NCBI RefSeq assembly: GCF_030161875.1
Contig: NZ_BSVA01000001.1
Location: 186,001-250,000, forward strand
Reading direction: 5' to 3'
From: Homoserinibacter gongjuensis
Lineage (GTDB): Bacteria; Actinomycetota; Actinomycetes; Actinomycetales; Microbacteriaceae
Length of the DNA: 64,000 nt
The position numbers and the translations under genes are program-made. Positions 1-7,088 of this stretch are shown here, one piece after another. Position 1 is the stretch's first letter; every line of letters starts with the position of its first letter. Below the pieces are notes generated by a model that ran no database searches, was not told where the DNA came from, and was given only the letters and a program-made list of their open reading frames with translations.

Positions 1-552
1 GACGGGGTCGAGCGTGGCGAAGGGGTAGTTGGGGGCCGAGAGCACGACGAGCGCGACGTCGTCGTCGAGGCGGGCCACGACATCCGCTGCCGCGACGGTG
101 CCATCGGATGCGACGGGCACGAGATCGAGCGCGAGGTCGAAGTACGCGGCCGCCTTCTGGAACGCCGCGTGCACGGTGCTCGGGGCCACGAGCCGGGGGC
201 GCCCCTCGGAATGCGTCTGCCGCCATACGTCACGCGCCGTCTTGACTGCGAGCAGGCAGCTCTCGGTGCCTCCGCTCGTGGCCGAACCGACGACATCCGC
301 ATCACCGTGCAGCAGCTCGCGCACGAAACCGACGAGCTCCGATTCGAGCACGCCGACCGAGCCGAAGGTCGTCGGGTCGAGCCCGTTGACGGGAAGCACC
401 TGCGCGATGGCGGCCCGGGCGACCTCGTCGAGTTCGGCGAGCCCGGAGTCGTACACGTAGCTCAGCACACGTCCGCCGTGGGTGGGCGGGTCGTCGGCAC
501 GCAGGTCGGCGAGTCGGGCGATGATGGCGTCGGCGTCGATGGCCGGATTCAC
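1..552 (-). CDS. Pyridoxal-phosphate-dependent decarboxylase, N-terminal part (cut by window edge)
   Basis: Only the first 184 residues are in the window; the C-terminal part, including the PLP lysine, lies outside. The visible part has the group II decarboxylase / sphingosine-1-phosphate-lyase-like look: a THGG segment near residues 24-27, the cofactor-binding segment TSGGTES at 92-98 and a histidine in the APSTVHAAFQKA stretch near 126 that normally stacks on PLP. The start is GTG at 552; its GTGA overlaps the stop of the upstream transporter gene by 4 nt, so the two are translationally coupled. The pairing suggests that the transporter brings in the substrate, but the amine or amino-acid substrate cannot be told from this fragment. 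Confidence 0.8.
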   Translation of the reverse strand, partial: MNPAIDADAIIARLADLRADDPPTHGGRVLSYVYDSGLAELDEVARAAIAQVLPVNGLDPTTFGSVGVLESELVGFVRELLHGDADVVGSATSGGTESCLLAVKTARDVWRQTHSEGRPRLVAPSTVHAAFQKAAAYFDLALDLVPVASDGTVAAADVVARLDDDVALVVLSAPNYPFATLDPV

Positions 553-1961
553 AGAGGCTCCTCGCTGTCGGTACGGGTGGCCGACGCGGTTTCGGTGCGG
601 ATCGCGGATGCGGCGGTCGCCGCGTCGATGTCGCTGCGGCGCAGCGGGTAGCGGCCCAGCGTCCACAGGCTCAGGCCGATCATGATGGCGGGCACGATGC
701 TGAAGCTCAGCACGATGCCGGTGATGGCGTTCGCACTCTGCTCGACGGCGACGTCGGCGACCGACTCCTGGTAGCCGGTGAGCGCGAGGATGAGCGTGAG
801 CACGACGGCGCCGAGCGCCATGCCGGTGGTCTCGCCGGCGGTCCAGACGCCGCCGAAGATGCCGGCCCGGCCCGGACCGTTGGTCTTCGCGTCGTGGCTG
901 ATGACGTCGGGCAGCATCGCCATGGGCAGCGTCTGCATGCCCGCGTACGCGGCGCCTGCGAGGGCGACCGGTGCGTACAGCCACGGCCCCGGCATCCACA
1001 CCAGCATGACGAGCGAGAGGGCGGCGAGGCCGAACAGCACGGATGCGGCGCCGAACGCGAGCTCCTTGCCGGTGCGTCGCGAGATGAGCGACCAGACCGG
1101 GGCGCAGACGAGCGCAGGCGCGATGAGTGCGATGAAGAGGAAGGTCGTGCCGCTCGTGCCGGCCTGCAGCACCCACTTGGAGATGTAGGCCGCGCCCGCG
1201 AGCATCATGCCGGTCGCGAGGGCCTGCAGCAGGAAGGTGGCCAGAAGCATCCGGAAGGCGCGACTGCCGCGCAGAGCCGCGAGGCCGTCGCGGTAGTGGC
1301 TCGCGATGGAGGTGCGCGGCGGGCTGGTGATCGCTTCGCGCGGCGCGGAGGTGGCGGCGATGAGCATGCCGATGCCGAGCAGCACCCCCGCGACGATCGC
1401 CATCCACAGGTAGCCGCCGCCCGGCATCCCCGCGAACGCGCTGACCAGCTCGGGGCCGCCCGCACCGAACAGCAGGATCGCGAAGGTGAGCACGACGACG
1501 CGCGCCGACAGCAGTCGGGTGCGGGCGTCGTAGTCGGTGACGAGCTCTGCCGGCAGGGCGATGTAGGGCACCTGGAAGAGGCTGAACCCGGTGGCCGCGA
1601 GCATGAACGCGACGAGCACCCAGATGCTGTTGGCGAGCGGCCCGGCATCCGGGTTGGCGGCGAAGGTGAGCACGAAGAACACCGGCAGCAGCAGGCCGCC
1701 GAGAACCATGAAGCGTCGGCGCGATCCGGTGAGTGCCAGGCTGCGGTCGCTGCGGCCGCCGATGACGGGGTCGATGACGACGTCCCACAGTTTCGCGACG
1801 CCGATGATGATGGATGCGCCGAGCGCGGCGATCCCGAGCGTGTCGGTGAGGTAGATCGCGAGCACGAGGCCCGGCAGCGTGGCGAATCCGCCCGTGCCGA
1901 TCGAGCCGGCCGCGTAGCGGGCGATGACCGAGGCGCGCAGCGCCGGCGACGTCGTCGTCAT
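549..1961 (-). CDS. MFS transporter of the GPH (glycoside-pentoside-hexuronide:cation symporter) type
   Basis: A 470-residue membrane protein with about twelve hydrophobic segments. The segment KLWDVVIDPVIGGRSDRS near residue 50-65 is the hallmark of the MFS_2/GPH symporter family (MelB-like), which couples solute entry to H+ or Na+. The start is ATG at 1961; the reading frame is open much further upstream, but that extension is low-complexity antisense to the next gene and is rejected. The stop overlaps the start of the PLP decarboxylase by 4 nt, so the two genes form an operon. The substrate is unknown; the partner enzyme argues for an amino-acid-like or sugar-amine compound, which is inference only. 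Confidence 0.82.
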   Translation of the reverse strand: MTTTSPALRASVIARYAAGSIGTGGFATLPGLVLAIYLTDTLGIAALGASIIIGVAKLWDVVIDPVIGGRSDRSLALTGSRRRFMVLGGLLLPVFFVLTFAANPDAGPLANSIWVLVAFMLAATGFSLFQVPYIALPAELVTDYDARTRLLSARVVVLTFAILLFGAGGPELVSAFAGMPGGGYLWMAIVAGVLLGIGMLIAATSAPREAITSPPRTSIASHYRDGLAALRGSRAFRMLLATFLLQALATGMMLAGAAYISKWVLQAGTSGTTFLFIALIAPALVCAPVWSLISRRTGKELAFGAASVLFGLAALSLVMLVWMPGPWLYAPVALAGAAYAGMQTLPMAMLPDVISHDAKTNGPGRAGIFGGVWTAGETTGMALGAVVLTLILALTGYQESVADVAVEQSANAITGIVLSFSIVPAIMIGLSLWTLGRYPLRRSDIDAATAASAIRTETASATRTDSEEPL

Positions 1962-2108
1962 GCGCGCCAGACTATCGGGCGCCGAGGGGTGGCGGATGTG
2001 CACGCCGGTCGCGCGCTTCGACGCCGGATACGTCACTCGGCGCGCTCCCGGCGGTGAACCCGTATTCTTCACCTGCTGACACGACCCGACCAGGAGCACC
2101 CGACCCCG

Positions 2109-2825
2109 ATGACCGAGCCGCGCCCCACCTCCACCGACCCCGCCCACGCATCCGCCGCAGCATCCGCCCCGTACGAACCTGGCCGCTACAAGCCGCAGGC
2201 CCCCTGGGTGAGCACCGTCGGCTACTTCATCTTCTTCAGCCGCTGGCTGCAGGCCCCGCTCTATCTCGGGCTCATCGTGGCCCAGCTCATCTACGTCGTG
2301 GTGTTCATGACCGAGCTGTGGCACCTGGGCGAGCAGGTGATCGGCTCGTTCCTCTACCCCGAGAACTCGCATTACGAGTTCACCGAGGCGACCGTCATGC
2401 TCGCCGTGCTCGGACTCATCGACGTCGTCATGATCGCGAACCTGCTCATCATGGTGATCATCGGCGGCTACGAGACGTTCGTGTCGCGCATCAAGGTCGA
2501 CGGGCATCCCGACCAGCCCGAATGGCTCAGCCACGTCAACGCCAACGTGCTCAAGGTGAAGCTCGCGATGGCCATCATCGGCATCTCGTCGATCCACCTG
2601 CTGAAGACGTTCATCGAGGTCGGCGACCTCGGCTCCGGCGACGCCCCCGACATCGAGGGCAGCGACGACTACACCTGGGACGGCGTCTTCTGGCAGGTGA
2701 TGATCCACATCACCTTCATCCTCTCCGCGGTCGCCCTGGCGTGGATCGATCGGATGTCGCTGACGCACGCGGGCCATGCGAAGAACGCCGAGGTGCCGCT
2801 CGAGCCGCAGCTCGCCGCGCACTGA
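2109..2825 (+). CDS. UPF0114 (YqhA/TIGR00645) family membrane protein
   Basis: A 238-residue protein whose N-terminal 30 residues are Ala/Pro-rich and probably cytosolic, followed by the characteristic UPF0114 segment with FSRWLQAPLYLGLIVAQ near residues 47-65 and four predicted membrane spans. The family is widespread and its biochemical role is not established. ATG at 2109 is preceded by AGGAG at 2092-2096, 12 nt away. The gene is divergent from the MFS transporter and convergent with the SRAP gene, with only 26 nt between the two stop codons and no clear terminator hairpin there. Confidence 0.85.
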   Translation: MTEPRPTSTDPAHASAAASAPYEPGRYKPQAPWVSTVGYFIFFSRWLQAPLYLGLIVAQLIYVVVFMTELWHLGEQVIGSFLYPENSHYEFTEATVMLAVLGLIDVVMIANLLIMVIIGGYETFVSRIKVDGHPDQPEWLSHVNANVLKVKLAMAIIGISSIHLLKTFIEVGDLGSGDAPDIEGSDDYTWDGVFWQVMIHITFILSAVALAWIDRMSLTHAGHAKNAEVPLEPQLAAH

Positions 2826-2851
2826 AAGATGCGGGCGCTGGGCGCGCGAAC

Positions 2852-3559
2852 TCAGCCGGCGAGCGGTTCGATGAGCCCGGGATCGGCCGGGTCGATCGTG
2901 CGCGAGTTGTTCACCCGGCGGTCGACCTCGTAGCCGGTGAGCGAGGCGGCGACCTCGCTCGACACCGACTCGAGCAGGTGCAGCATCCGCTCCTTGTCGG
3001 CGTCGGATGCGAGCTTCGCGGGCGACAACCACTCGTCGTACGTTTCGCGGGTGAGAAAGGCCGGCATCCGCGGATGCACCTCACCGGATGCGTCGCGTGC
3101 CTCCCGCGTGACGATGACCGTCGACACGACCCACTCGTCGTCGACCTTGCGGGCCGTCGCCAGGCCCGCCGCGGCCAGGATGGGTCGCTCACCGTGCAAG
3201 AAGTGCGGCTGCTTGTCGCCCGCCTCGCCCGTCCACTCGTAGTAACCGCGCATCGGCACGATGCAGCGGTTGCCCGCGAAGGCCGACTTCCACAGGCCGT
3301 TCGTGGCGATCGTCTCGATGCGGGCGTTGAACTGCGGACGGGTCTTGGCCGTCAGGAACGGCGGGTGGAAGTCCCACTCGGCGGGCTCGATGGTGCGCAC
3401 GAGTTCCCCGGATGCCGCGGCCCGCTCGCGCACGATCGGCACGACCTCGGTGGGTGCGATCGAGAACTGGGGGCGCCAGTCACGGTAGTCGTTGCCTGCC
3501 GCGACGAACTCCTCGATCAGCTCGTTGGTCTCGGCGTCGTTCGCGAATCGTCCGCACAT
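2852..3559 (-). CDS. SOS-response-associated peptidase (SRAP/YedK/HMCES family)
   Basis: A 235-residue SRAP domain protein. Removal of Met1 exposes Cys2 of the MCGRF start, the residue that in YedK/HMCES forms a covalent thiazolidine link with abasic sites in single-stranded DNA. Other family signatures are visible: FNARIET near residue 100-106, the RCIVPMRGYYEW segment near 120-131 (catalytic Glu) and HPRMP near 180. This decides the start at ATG 3559, because an upstream in-frame ATG would bury the cysteine. Role from family knowledge: shields abasic sites at replication forks. The gene is alone, reading toward UPF0114; no LexA-type box was recognised upstream. Confidence 0.92.
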   Translation of the reverse strand: MCGRFANDAETNELIEEFVAAGNDYRDWRPQFSIAPTEVVPIVRERAAASGELVRTIEPAEWDFHPPFLTAKTRPQFNARIETIATNGLWKSAFAGNRCIVPMRGYYEWTGEAGDKQPHFLHGERPILAAAGLATARKVDDEWVVSTVIVTREARDASGEVHPRMPAFLTRETYDEWLSPAKLASDADKERMLHLLESVSSEVAASLTGYEVDRRVNNSRTIDPADPGLIEPLAG

Positions 3560-3611
3560 GCACACATCATGGCGCGAGCGTCGGACATGCGGGCAGCTCG
3601 TTCCGCTCCCT

Positions 3612-3751
3612 CTCAAGGACCGGCGCGCCCAAATCAAGGAACGGATCCGGCTCGGATGCCTCAGGCGCCCCTCCAGACGACACGAGCCCCACCGGGTCCT
3701 TGATTCGGGCGCCCCGGTCCTTGATTCGGGCGCCCCGGTCCTTGATTTGGG
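3612..3751. repeat. Cluster of 21-bp repeats in both orientations between the SRAP gene and lsr2
   Basis: Direct copies of GGTCCTTGATTCGGGCGCCC(C) stand at 3695-3715 and 3716-3736 with a partial copy at 3737-3751 (GGTCCTTGATTTGGG). Two tandem copies in the opposite orientation lie at about 3612-3641 (TCAAGGACC and CCCAAATCAAGGA cores). The opposite orientations allow a long hairpin across 3612-3751. The cluster fills most of the 209-bp gap; no ORF is supported there. It may end transcription of lsr2 or be a mobile palindromic repeat. Confidence 0.75.
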
Positions 3752-3768
3752 AGACGCTCACCGCCGAC

Positions 3769-4116
3769 TCAGTGCGCTGCGTCGAACGCCTCCACGATCT
3801 CGGCCTTGATGCGACCCCGGTCGCCGACCGCGTAGCCGTTGCCCTGCGCCCAGGACCGGATCGCGGCGAGACGTTCGGCATCCGCGCTCTTGGCACGAGC
3901 CCGCGGACGCCCGGTCGACGCGCCACGCGCGCTGCCGACCCGCCGACCGGCGGCGATGTAGGGGGCGAGCGCATCAGCCAGCGCCCGCGCGTTGGTCGCG
4001 GAGAGGTCGATCTCGTACTCCGCCCCGTCGAGCGCGAAGCGCGTGCTGCGCGAACCGGCGGGCAGTTCCTCGCCGTCGAGGTCGTCGGTGAGAATCGTGA
4101 TCGTCTTCTTCGCCAT
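3769..4116 (-). CDS. lsr2: Lsr2-family nucleoid-associated protein (H-NS-like)
   Basis: A 115-residue protein with the two-domain Lsr2 layout: an N-terminal dimerisation domain starting MAKKTITILTDDLDGEE and containing the FALDGAEYEIDLS strand (about residues 28-40), a basic linker (GRPRARAKSADAE), and a C-terminal AT-hook-like DNA-binding domain (IRSWAQGNGYAVGDRGRI, about 87-104, where RGR is the minor-groove contact). Known role of the family: bridges AT-rich DNA and silences foreign genes. Start ATG 4116 is where the family alignment begins; the open frame upstream is spurious. It is a single gene, followed downstream by the 21-bp repeat cluster. Confidence 0.93.
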   Translation of the reverse strand: MAKKTITILTDDLDGEELPAGSRSTRFALDGAEYEIDLSATNARALADALAPYIAAGRRVGSARGASTGRPRARAKSADAERLAAIRSWAQGNGYAVGDRGRIKAEIVEAFDAAH

Positions 4117-4148
4117 GCCGTGAGTGTATTCGTCGGCGGCGATCGGCC

Positions 4149-4634
4149 CTAGCCTTCGGCGAGCACGGCCTCCATCTGGCCCATCGATCCGACGAGCCCC
4201 TCCTCCATGCCCATGTCGAGGGTCTTCTGCAGATCCTCGAGCGAGTCGTAGCTCGAGACGCACACCATGCGGGTGCCGTCGGGCGTGGACTCGAAGCGGT
4301 AGTCCATGTGCACGGTCGGCATCCCCTCTGCGGGTGCGCCCTCGGCATCGGCGAAGAAGTCGTCGACGGTGAAGCCCGTGGGCTCATCGACCGTCTTCAC
4401 GTGCCAGACGCCGTGGAACTGCTCCCCCTCGGGGCTCGTCATGTAGTAGTGCACGACCCCGCCCGGTGTGAGCTCGTGACGCACGACCGTCGCGGGGTAG
4501 GTGGGTGGCCCCCACCAGCGCTCGAGCTTGCGCGGGTCGGCGTAGAGCGCCCACACCTTCTCGATCGGATACGCGAAGGTCGCCGTCACGGTGAGGGTCG
4601 CGTTCTCGAGATCCTTGTCGACTGCCAGTTCCAT
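4149..4634 (-). CDS. SRPBCC / AHSA1-domain protein
   Basis: A 161-residue protein of the START-like SRPBCC fold (activator of Hsp90 ATPase homolog 1-like). Recognisable are IEKVWALYADPRKLERWWGPP (about residues 24-44; ADPRKLERWWG) and a C-terminal helix with GSMGQMEAVL. It begins 21 nt downstream of the ArsR-family gene in the same operon, a very common pairing in which the ArsR protein controls the SRPBCC gene. The ligand or client is unknown. ATG 4634 is preceded by AAGGAGACGCAG, giving a good ribosome-binding site. Confidence 0.85.
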   Translation of the reverse strand: MELAVDKDLENATLTVTATFAYPIEKVWALYADPRKLERWWGPPTYPATVVRHELTPGGVVHYYMTSPEGEQFHGVWHVKTVDEPTGFTVDDFFADAEGAPAEGMPTVHMDYRFESTPDGTRMVCVSSYDSLEDLQKTLDMGMEEGLVGSMGQMEAVLAEG

Positions 4635-4655
4635 CTGCGTCTCCTTGTTCGTGTG

Positions 4656-4987
4656 TCACTCGTCGAGCAGCGCGGCCATGCGCTCCACGCGACCCCGCCA
4701 GGCTTCTTCCAACTGGTCGAGGGCTTCGCGGGCGCGGCGCAGGGCTTCAGGTTCCGACCGCACGAGCAGCTCCTCCCCCGGCGCACCTTGCTGACCAGTC
4801 CCACCTGCTCGAGCACTGCGACGTGCTTCTGCACGGCCGCGAAGCTCATGGGGTACTCCTCGGCGAGTCGGCTCACCGACAACTCGCCGTCGATGCTGCG
4901 CCGCAGGATGTCGCGGCGCGTGGCGTCGGCGAGCGCGTGGAAGAGCCGATCCACCTCGGCGTCGCTGAGCGGCGTTGATACAACCAT
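4656..4987 (-). CDS. ArsR-family winged-helix repressor (one-base indel)
   Basis: The N-terminal 70 residues (LFHALADATRRDILRR, SVSRLAEEYPMSFAAVQKHVAVLEQVGLV) are a clear ArsR winged helix. After VRRGR the reading frame leaves the family and runs into the next gene. Adding one C to the C5 run at 4775-4779 restores a 110-residue protein ending at TGA 4656-4658, with the usual LEEAWRGRVERM C-terminal helix. The protein lacks an obvious Cys metal site, as expected of the ArsR-SRPBCC type. The start codon lies inside a palindromic operator, so autoregulation is likely. Treated as intact with a probable sequencing indel. Confidence 0.8.
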
Positions 4988-4996
4988 TTGGTTGTA
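4979..4996. promoter_or_regulatory. Palindromic operator over the arsR-type start codon
   Basis: Perfect inverted repeat TACAACCA-TT-TGGTTGTA; the ATG of the ArsR gene (4985-4987) lies inside it. Short perfect palindromes in this place are typical autoregulatory sites of ArsR/SmtB repressors. Binding is inferred. Confidence 0.7.
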
Positions 4997-5044
4997 GGTT
5001 AGGCGGATGCCGCGGTCACGTCAAGGGCGCGTGCAGGCAGGTGA

Positions 5045-5350
5045 CTACTTCAGAATGCAGAGCAGCAGCTTGGCCGCCGCATCCGCCGCGACCGAGTGCG
5101 GAACCCCCGCGTCGAGGTGCAGCATCCCGCCGGGCCGCAGCACCACCTCGCGGCCCTCGGCCGCAACCCGCAACTCGCCCTCGAGCGCCTGCAGCAGGAT
5201 CGGCGCCGGCGCCCGATGCTCGGCCAGCTCCTGGCCCGCCGAGAACGCGAACACGACCGCGCGCACGCCCGCGGCCGCGAACGCGACCTGCGATGCTCGG
5301 CGCTCGGGATCGTAGGCGACCACCGCGGACAGGTTCTCGATCTGAATCAT
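5045..5350 (-). CDS. Small single-domain cupin protein
   Basis: A 101-residue protein with both cupin motifs: AGQELAEHRAPAPILLQALEGE (motif 1; EHRAP with the metal-type His near residue 47) and RPGGMLHLDAGVPHSV (motif 2, His near 84). Such small cupins often bind a metal and act as sugar or anion sensors or dioxygenase-like proteins; no function can be assigned. ATG 5350 begins the recognisable domain. It lies 55 nt downstream of a YciI-type gene in the same orientation, so the two may be co-transcribed. Confidence 0.75.
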   Translation of the reverse strand: MIQIENLSAVVAYDPERRASQVAFAAAGVRAVVFAFSAGQELAEHRAPAPILLQALEGELRVAAEGREVVLRPGGMLHLDAGVPHSVAADAAAKLLLCILK

Positions 5351-5405
5351 GCTCCCAGTATCCGCTCGGGTCGATTCCGGCGGCTCGATGCTCCTCGCCC
5401 GGCGC

Positions 5406-5762
5406 TCACGACTCGGGAACGTCGACCTCGAGGTCCACCCGATCGCCGATCGCGCGGGGCACGGCGGGGAAGATCCAGCCGTCCACGGTCGGCACGAACC
5501 AGCCCGCCCGCACCGCCGGATCCTCGGCCGCGAACGCGCGCGCCTCATCCGGAGACACGGTGTAGAGACTCATGCCGCGGAACATCGAATCGTCGAGCTG
5601 CTCGATCGGGCCGTTCACGAGGATCACGCCGCGCGCGTGCAGACCCTGCAGGTAGGCGACGTGCGCCGCCTGGATCGCATCACTTCCGGCATCCCAGGGC
5701 GGACGCTCGGGATGCTGCATGAGACGCACGATGGTGAGGCGCTGGAACGGACGACGCGGCAT
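5406..5762 (-). CDS. YciI-like (YCII domain) protein
   Basis: A 118-residue alpha/beta barrel protein of the YCII superfamily. Visible signatures are HVAYLQGLHARGVILVNGPI (about residues 36-55), the pocket His-Asp pair of the family (H36 and D in EQLDDSMF), and SPDEARAFAAEDPAVRAGW (about 73-91). The family includes chlorohydrolase-like and sigma-factor-associated proteins, but most members are uncharacterised. The ATG at 5762 starts MPRRPFQRLTIV, matching the expected length; the longer frame is low-complexity. Confidence 0.72.
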   Translation of the reverse strand: MPRRPFQRLTIVRLMQHPERPPWDAGSDAIQAAHVAYLQGLHARGVILVNGPIEQLDDSMFRGMSLYTVSPDEARAFAAEDPAVRAGWFVPTVDGWIFPAVPRAIGDRVDLEVDVPES

Positions 5763-5869
5763 GGGAGGGAGTATGCGAGCACGCGGGCGCTGAGGCAAGG
5801 GTCGATGCGACCCGGCGCGATGCAACCGGGGGCCGCACGTGCCGGCCTCGCGTCGCGCGAGCGAACGCA

Positions 5870-5897
5870 AGAAGCCCGGTCCGTAGACCGGGCTTCT
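5870..5897 (-). terminator. Hairpin terminator of tRNA-Glu
   Basis: Perfect 12-bp stem AGAAGCCCGGTC / GACCGGGCTTCT with a 4-nt loop (CGTA), starting a few bases 3' of the tRNA on its strand. Confidence 0.8.
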
Positions 5898-5901
5898 GCC
5901 T

Positions 5902-5977
5902 TGGTGACCCCAGCGGGATTCGAACCCGCGTTACCGCCGTGAGAGGGCGGCGTACTAGGCCGCTATACGATGGGGCC
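5902..5977 (-). tRNA. tRNA-Glu (anticodon CTC), CCA encoded
   Basis: The reverse strand folds as a 73-nt cloverleaf (5905-5977): acceptor GGCCCCA / TGGGGTC, anticodon stem CCGCC/GGCGG around loop CTCTCAC giving CTC, T-arm with GGTTCGAATCC. A is the discriminator, and CCA follows in the DNA (5904-5902). Confidence 0.95.
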
Positions 5978-6053
5978 GTTTCGCCATCGCGAAGCGCGAC
6001 AACTTGACGATTATGCCATAGGTCGAGGGGTCGGCCAAAACGGCCGGGGCGGC

Positions 6054-6974
6054 TCAGGCGAGCACCCGCAGGGCGCCGGGCTCGACCTCGAGTTCCACCG
6101 GAAGGGGCCCGATCCGCTCCCCGTCGGCGTAGGCGACGAGCGGTGCGTCGACCTCGATCCGGATGCGTTTCGCCCGCCGCATCACGACCCGTGGGTCGCT
6201 CGTGTGCTCGCCCCGGAACACGCGCGGGAAGATGCGCAGGAACGCGATGCGCGACAGGGGCTTCACGAGCATCACGTCGAGCAGGCCGTCGTCGAGCAGG
6301 GCCTCCGGGGTGATCTTCATGCCCCCGCCGAGTGACACGTTGTTGCCCACCGACACGAGCAGCGCGTCGAGCTCCAGCTGATCGTCGTCGAGCGTCACGC
6401 GGTAGCGCAGTGGCCTCAGCCCGGCGAGCTCCGCGAGCAGCGCGAGGATGTAGCGGCTCGGCCCCTTCGGGCGCCGCATGAGGTTCGCCCGCTCGTTGAC
6501 GATCGCGTCGAAACCCGCCGAGAGCGCGCACGCGAAACGCCGCTCACCGGGCGTGCCGTCGTCATCCGTCCAGCGGATGCGCACCGCGTCGATCACGCGC
6601 GGCGGTGCCTGCAGACGCTCGCCCAGCATCCGGATCGCCGCCTCGGTGTCGTCGTGCGGGATGCCGAGGCCGCGGGCCATGTCGTTGCCGGTTCCCGAGG
6701 GCACGATGCCGAGGGGCACGCGGGTGCCGGCGAGCAGGTTGACGCCGAGGTTGACCATGCCGTCGCCGCCCACGACGACGAGCGCGTCGGGTCGTGAACG
6801 CAGCGCCGTGTGCGCCACCTCGAGCAGCGACTCGAAGTCGGGCTCGGTGAGCGAGGTCACCTCGTGCCCCATGGCGCGCAGCGTCTGCACGACGGCCGGG
6901 CCGACGTCGCGACTCGCGCCGAACGACGCCGTCGGGTTGATGGCGACGACCACCCGCTTCGGCTTCGTCGTCAT
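6054..6974 (-). CDS. Diacylglycerol kinase-family lipid kinase (YegS/BmrU/Rv2252-like)
   Basis: A 306-residue cytosolic enzyme of the DAGK catalytic family, which phosphorylates diacylglycerol or related lipids with ATP. Signatures: NPTASFGASRD near residues 14-24 (nucleotide loop), VVVGGDGMVNLGVNLL near 65-80 (GGDG catalytic motif), GIVPSGTGNDMARGLGIP near 88-105, and in the C-terminal domain KITPEALLDDGLLDVMLV near 224-241. In Microbacteriaceae such enzymes feed phosphatidic acid or mannolipid metabolism; the exact substrate is unknown. It is monocistronic, separated from the copper ATPase by a repeat-rich 114-bp gap. Confidence 0.9.
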   Translation of the reverse strand: MTTKPKRVVVAINPTASFGASRDVGPAVVQTLRAMGHEVTSLTEPDFESLLEVAHTALRSRPDALVVVGGDGMVNLGVNLLAGTRVPLGIVPSGTGNDMARGLGIPHDDTEAAIRMLGERLQAPPRVIDAVRIRWTDDDGTPGERRFACALSAGFDAIVNERANLMRRPKGPSRYILALLAELAGLRPLRYRVTLDDDQLELDALLVSVGNNVSLGGGMKITPEALLDDGLLDVMLVKPLSRIAFLRIFPRVFRGEHTSDPRVVMRRAKRIRIEVDAPLVAYADGERIGPLPVELEVEPGALRVLA

Positions 6975-6998
6975 GCGCCCATCATGGCATCCGCGGCA

Positions 6999-7077
6999 TG
7001 CCCGCGAGCGCTACCCGAATCCGCGAGCGCTACCCGTAGACCGGTAGCGCTCGCCGGTTTCGGTAGCGCTCGCGGGA
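6999..7077. repeat. Four copies of a GCGAGCGCTACC motif, two direct and two inverted
   Basis: CCGCGAGCGCTACCCG occurs at about 7001-7016 and again at 7021-7036; the reverse complement GGTAGCGCTCG follows at about 7042-7053 and 7062-7073. The arms can pair in several ways into strong hairpins. The cluster lies just 3' of the copper ATPase gene and 5' of the lipid kinase gene, so it may end the copper operon. Confidence 0.75.
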
Positions 7078-7088
7078 GGGGGCGGGGG

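Noticed and set aside
894..2057. Long plus-strand open frame opposite the MFS transporter gene
   Set aside because: Low-complexity Arg/Asp/Glu/Gly-rich translation in the antisense frame of a clear membrane protein; high-GC shadow.
3612..3751. CRISPR array at the 21-bp repeats
   Set aside because: Copies are directly abutting without spacers, occur in both orientations, and no cas genes are present.
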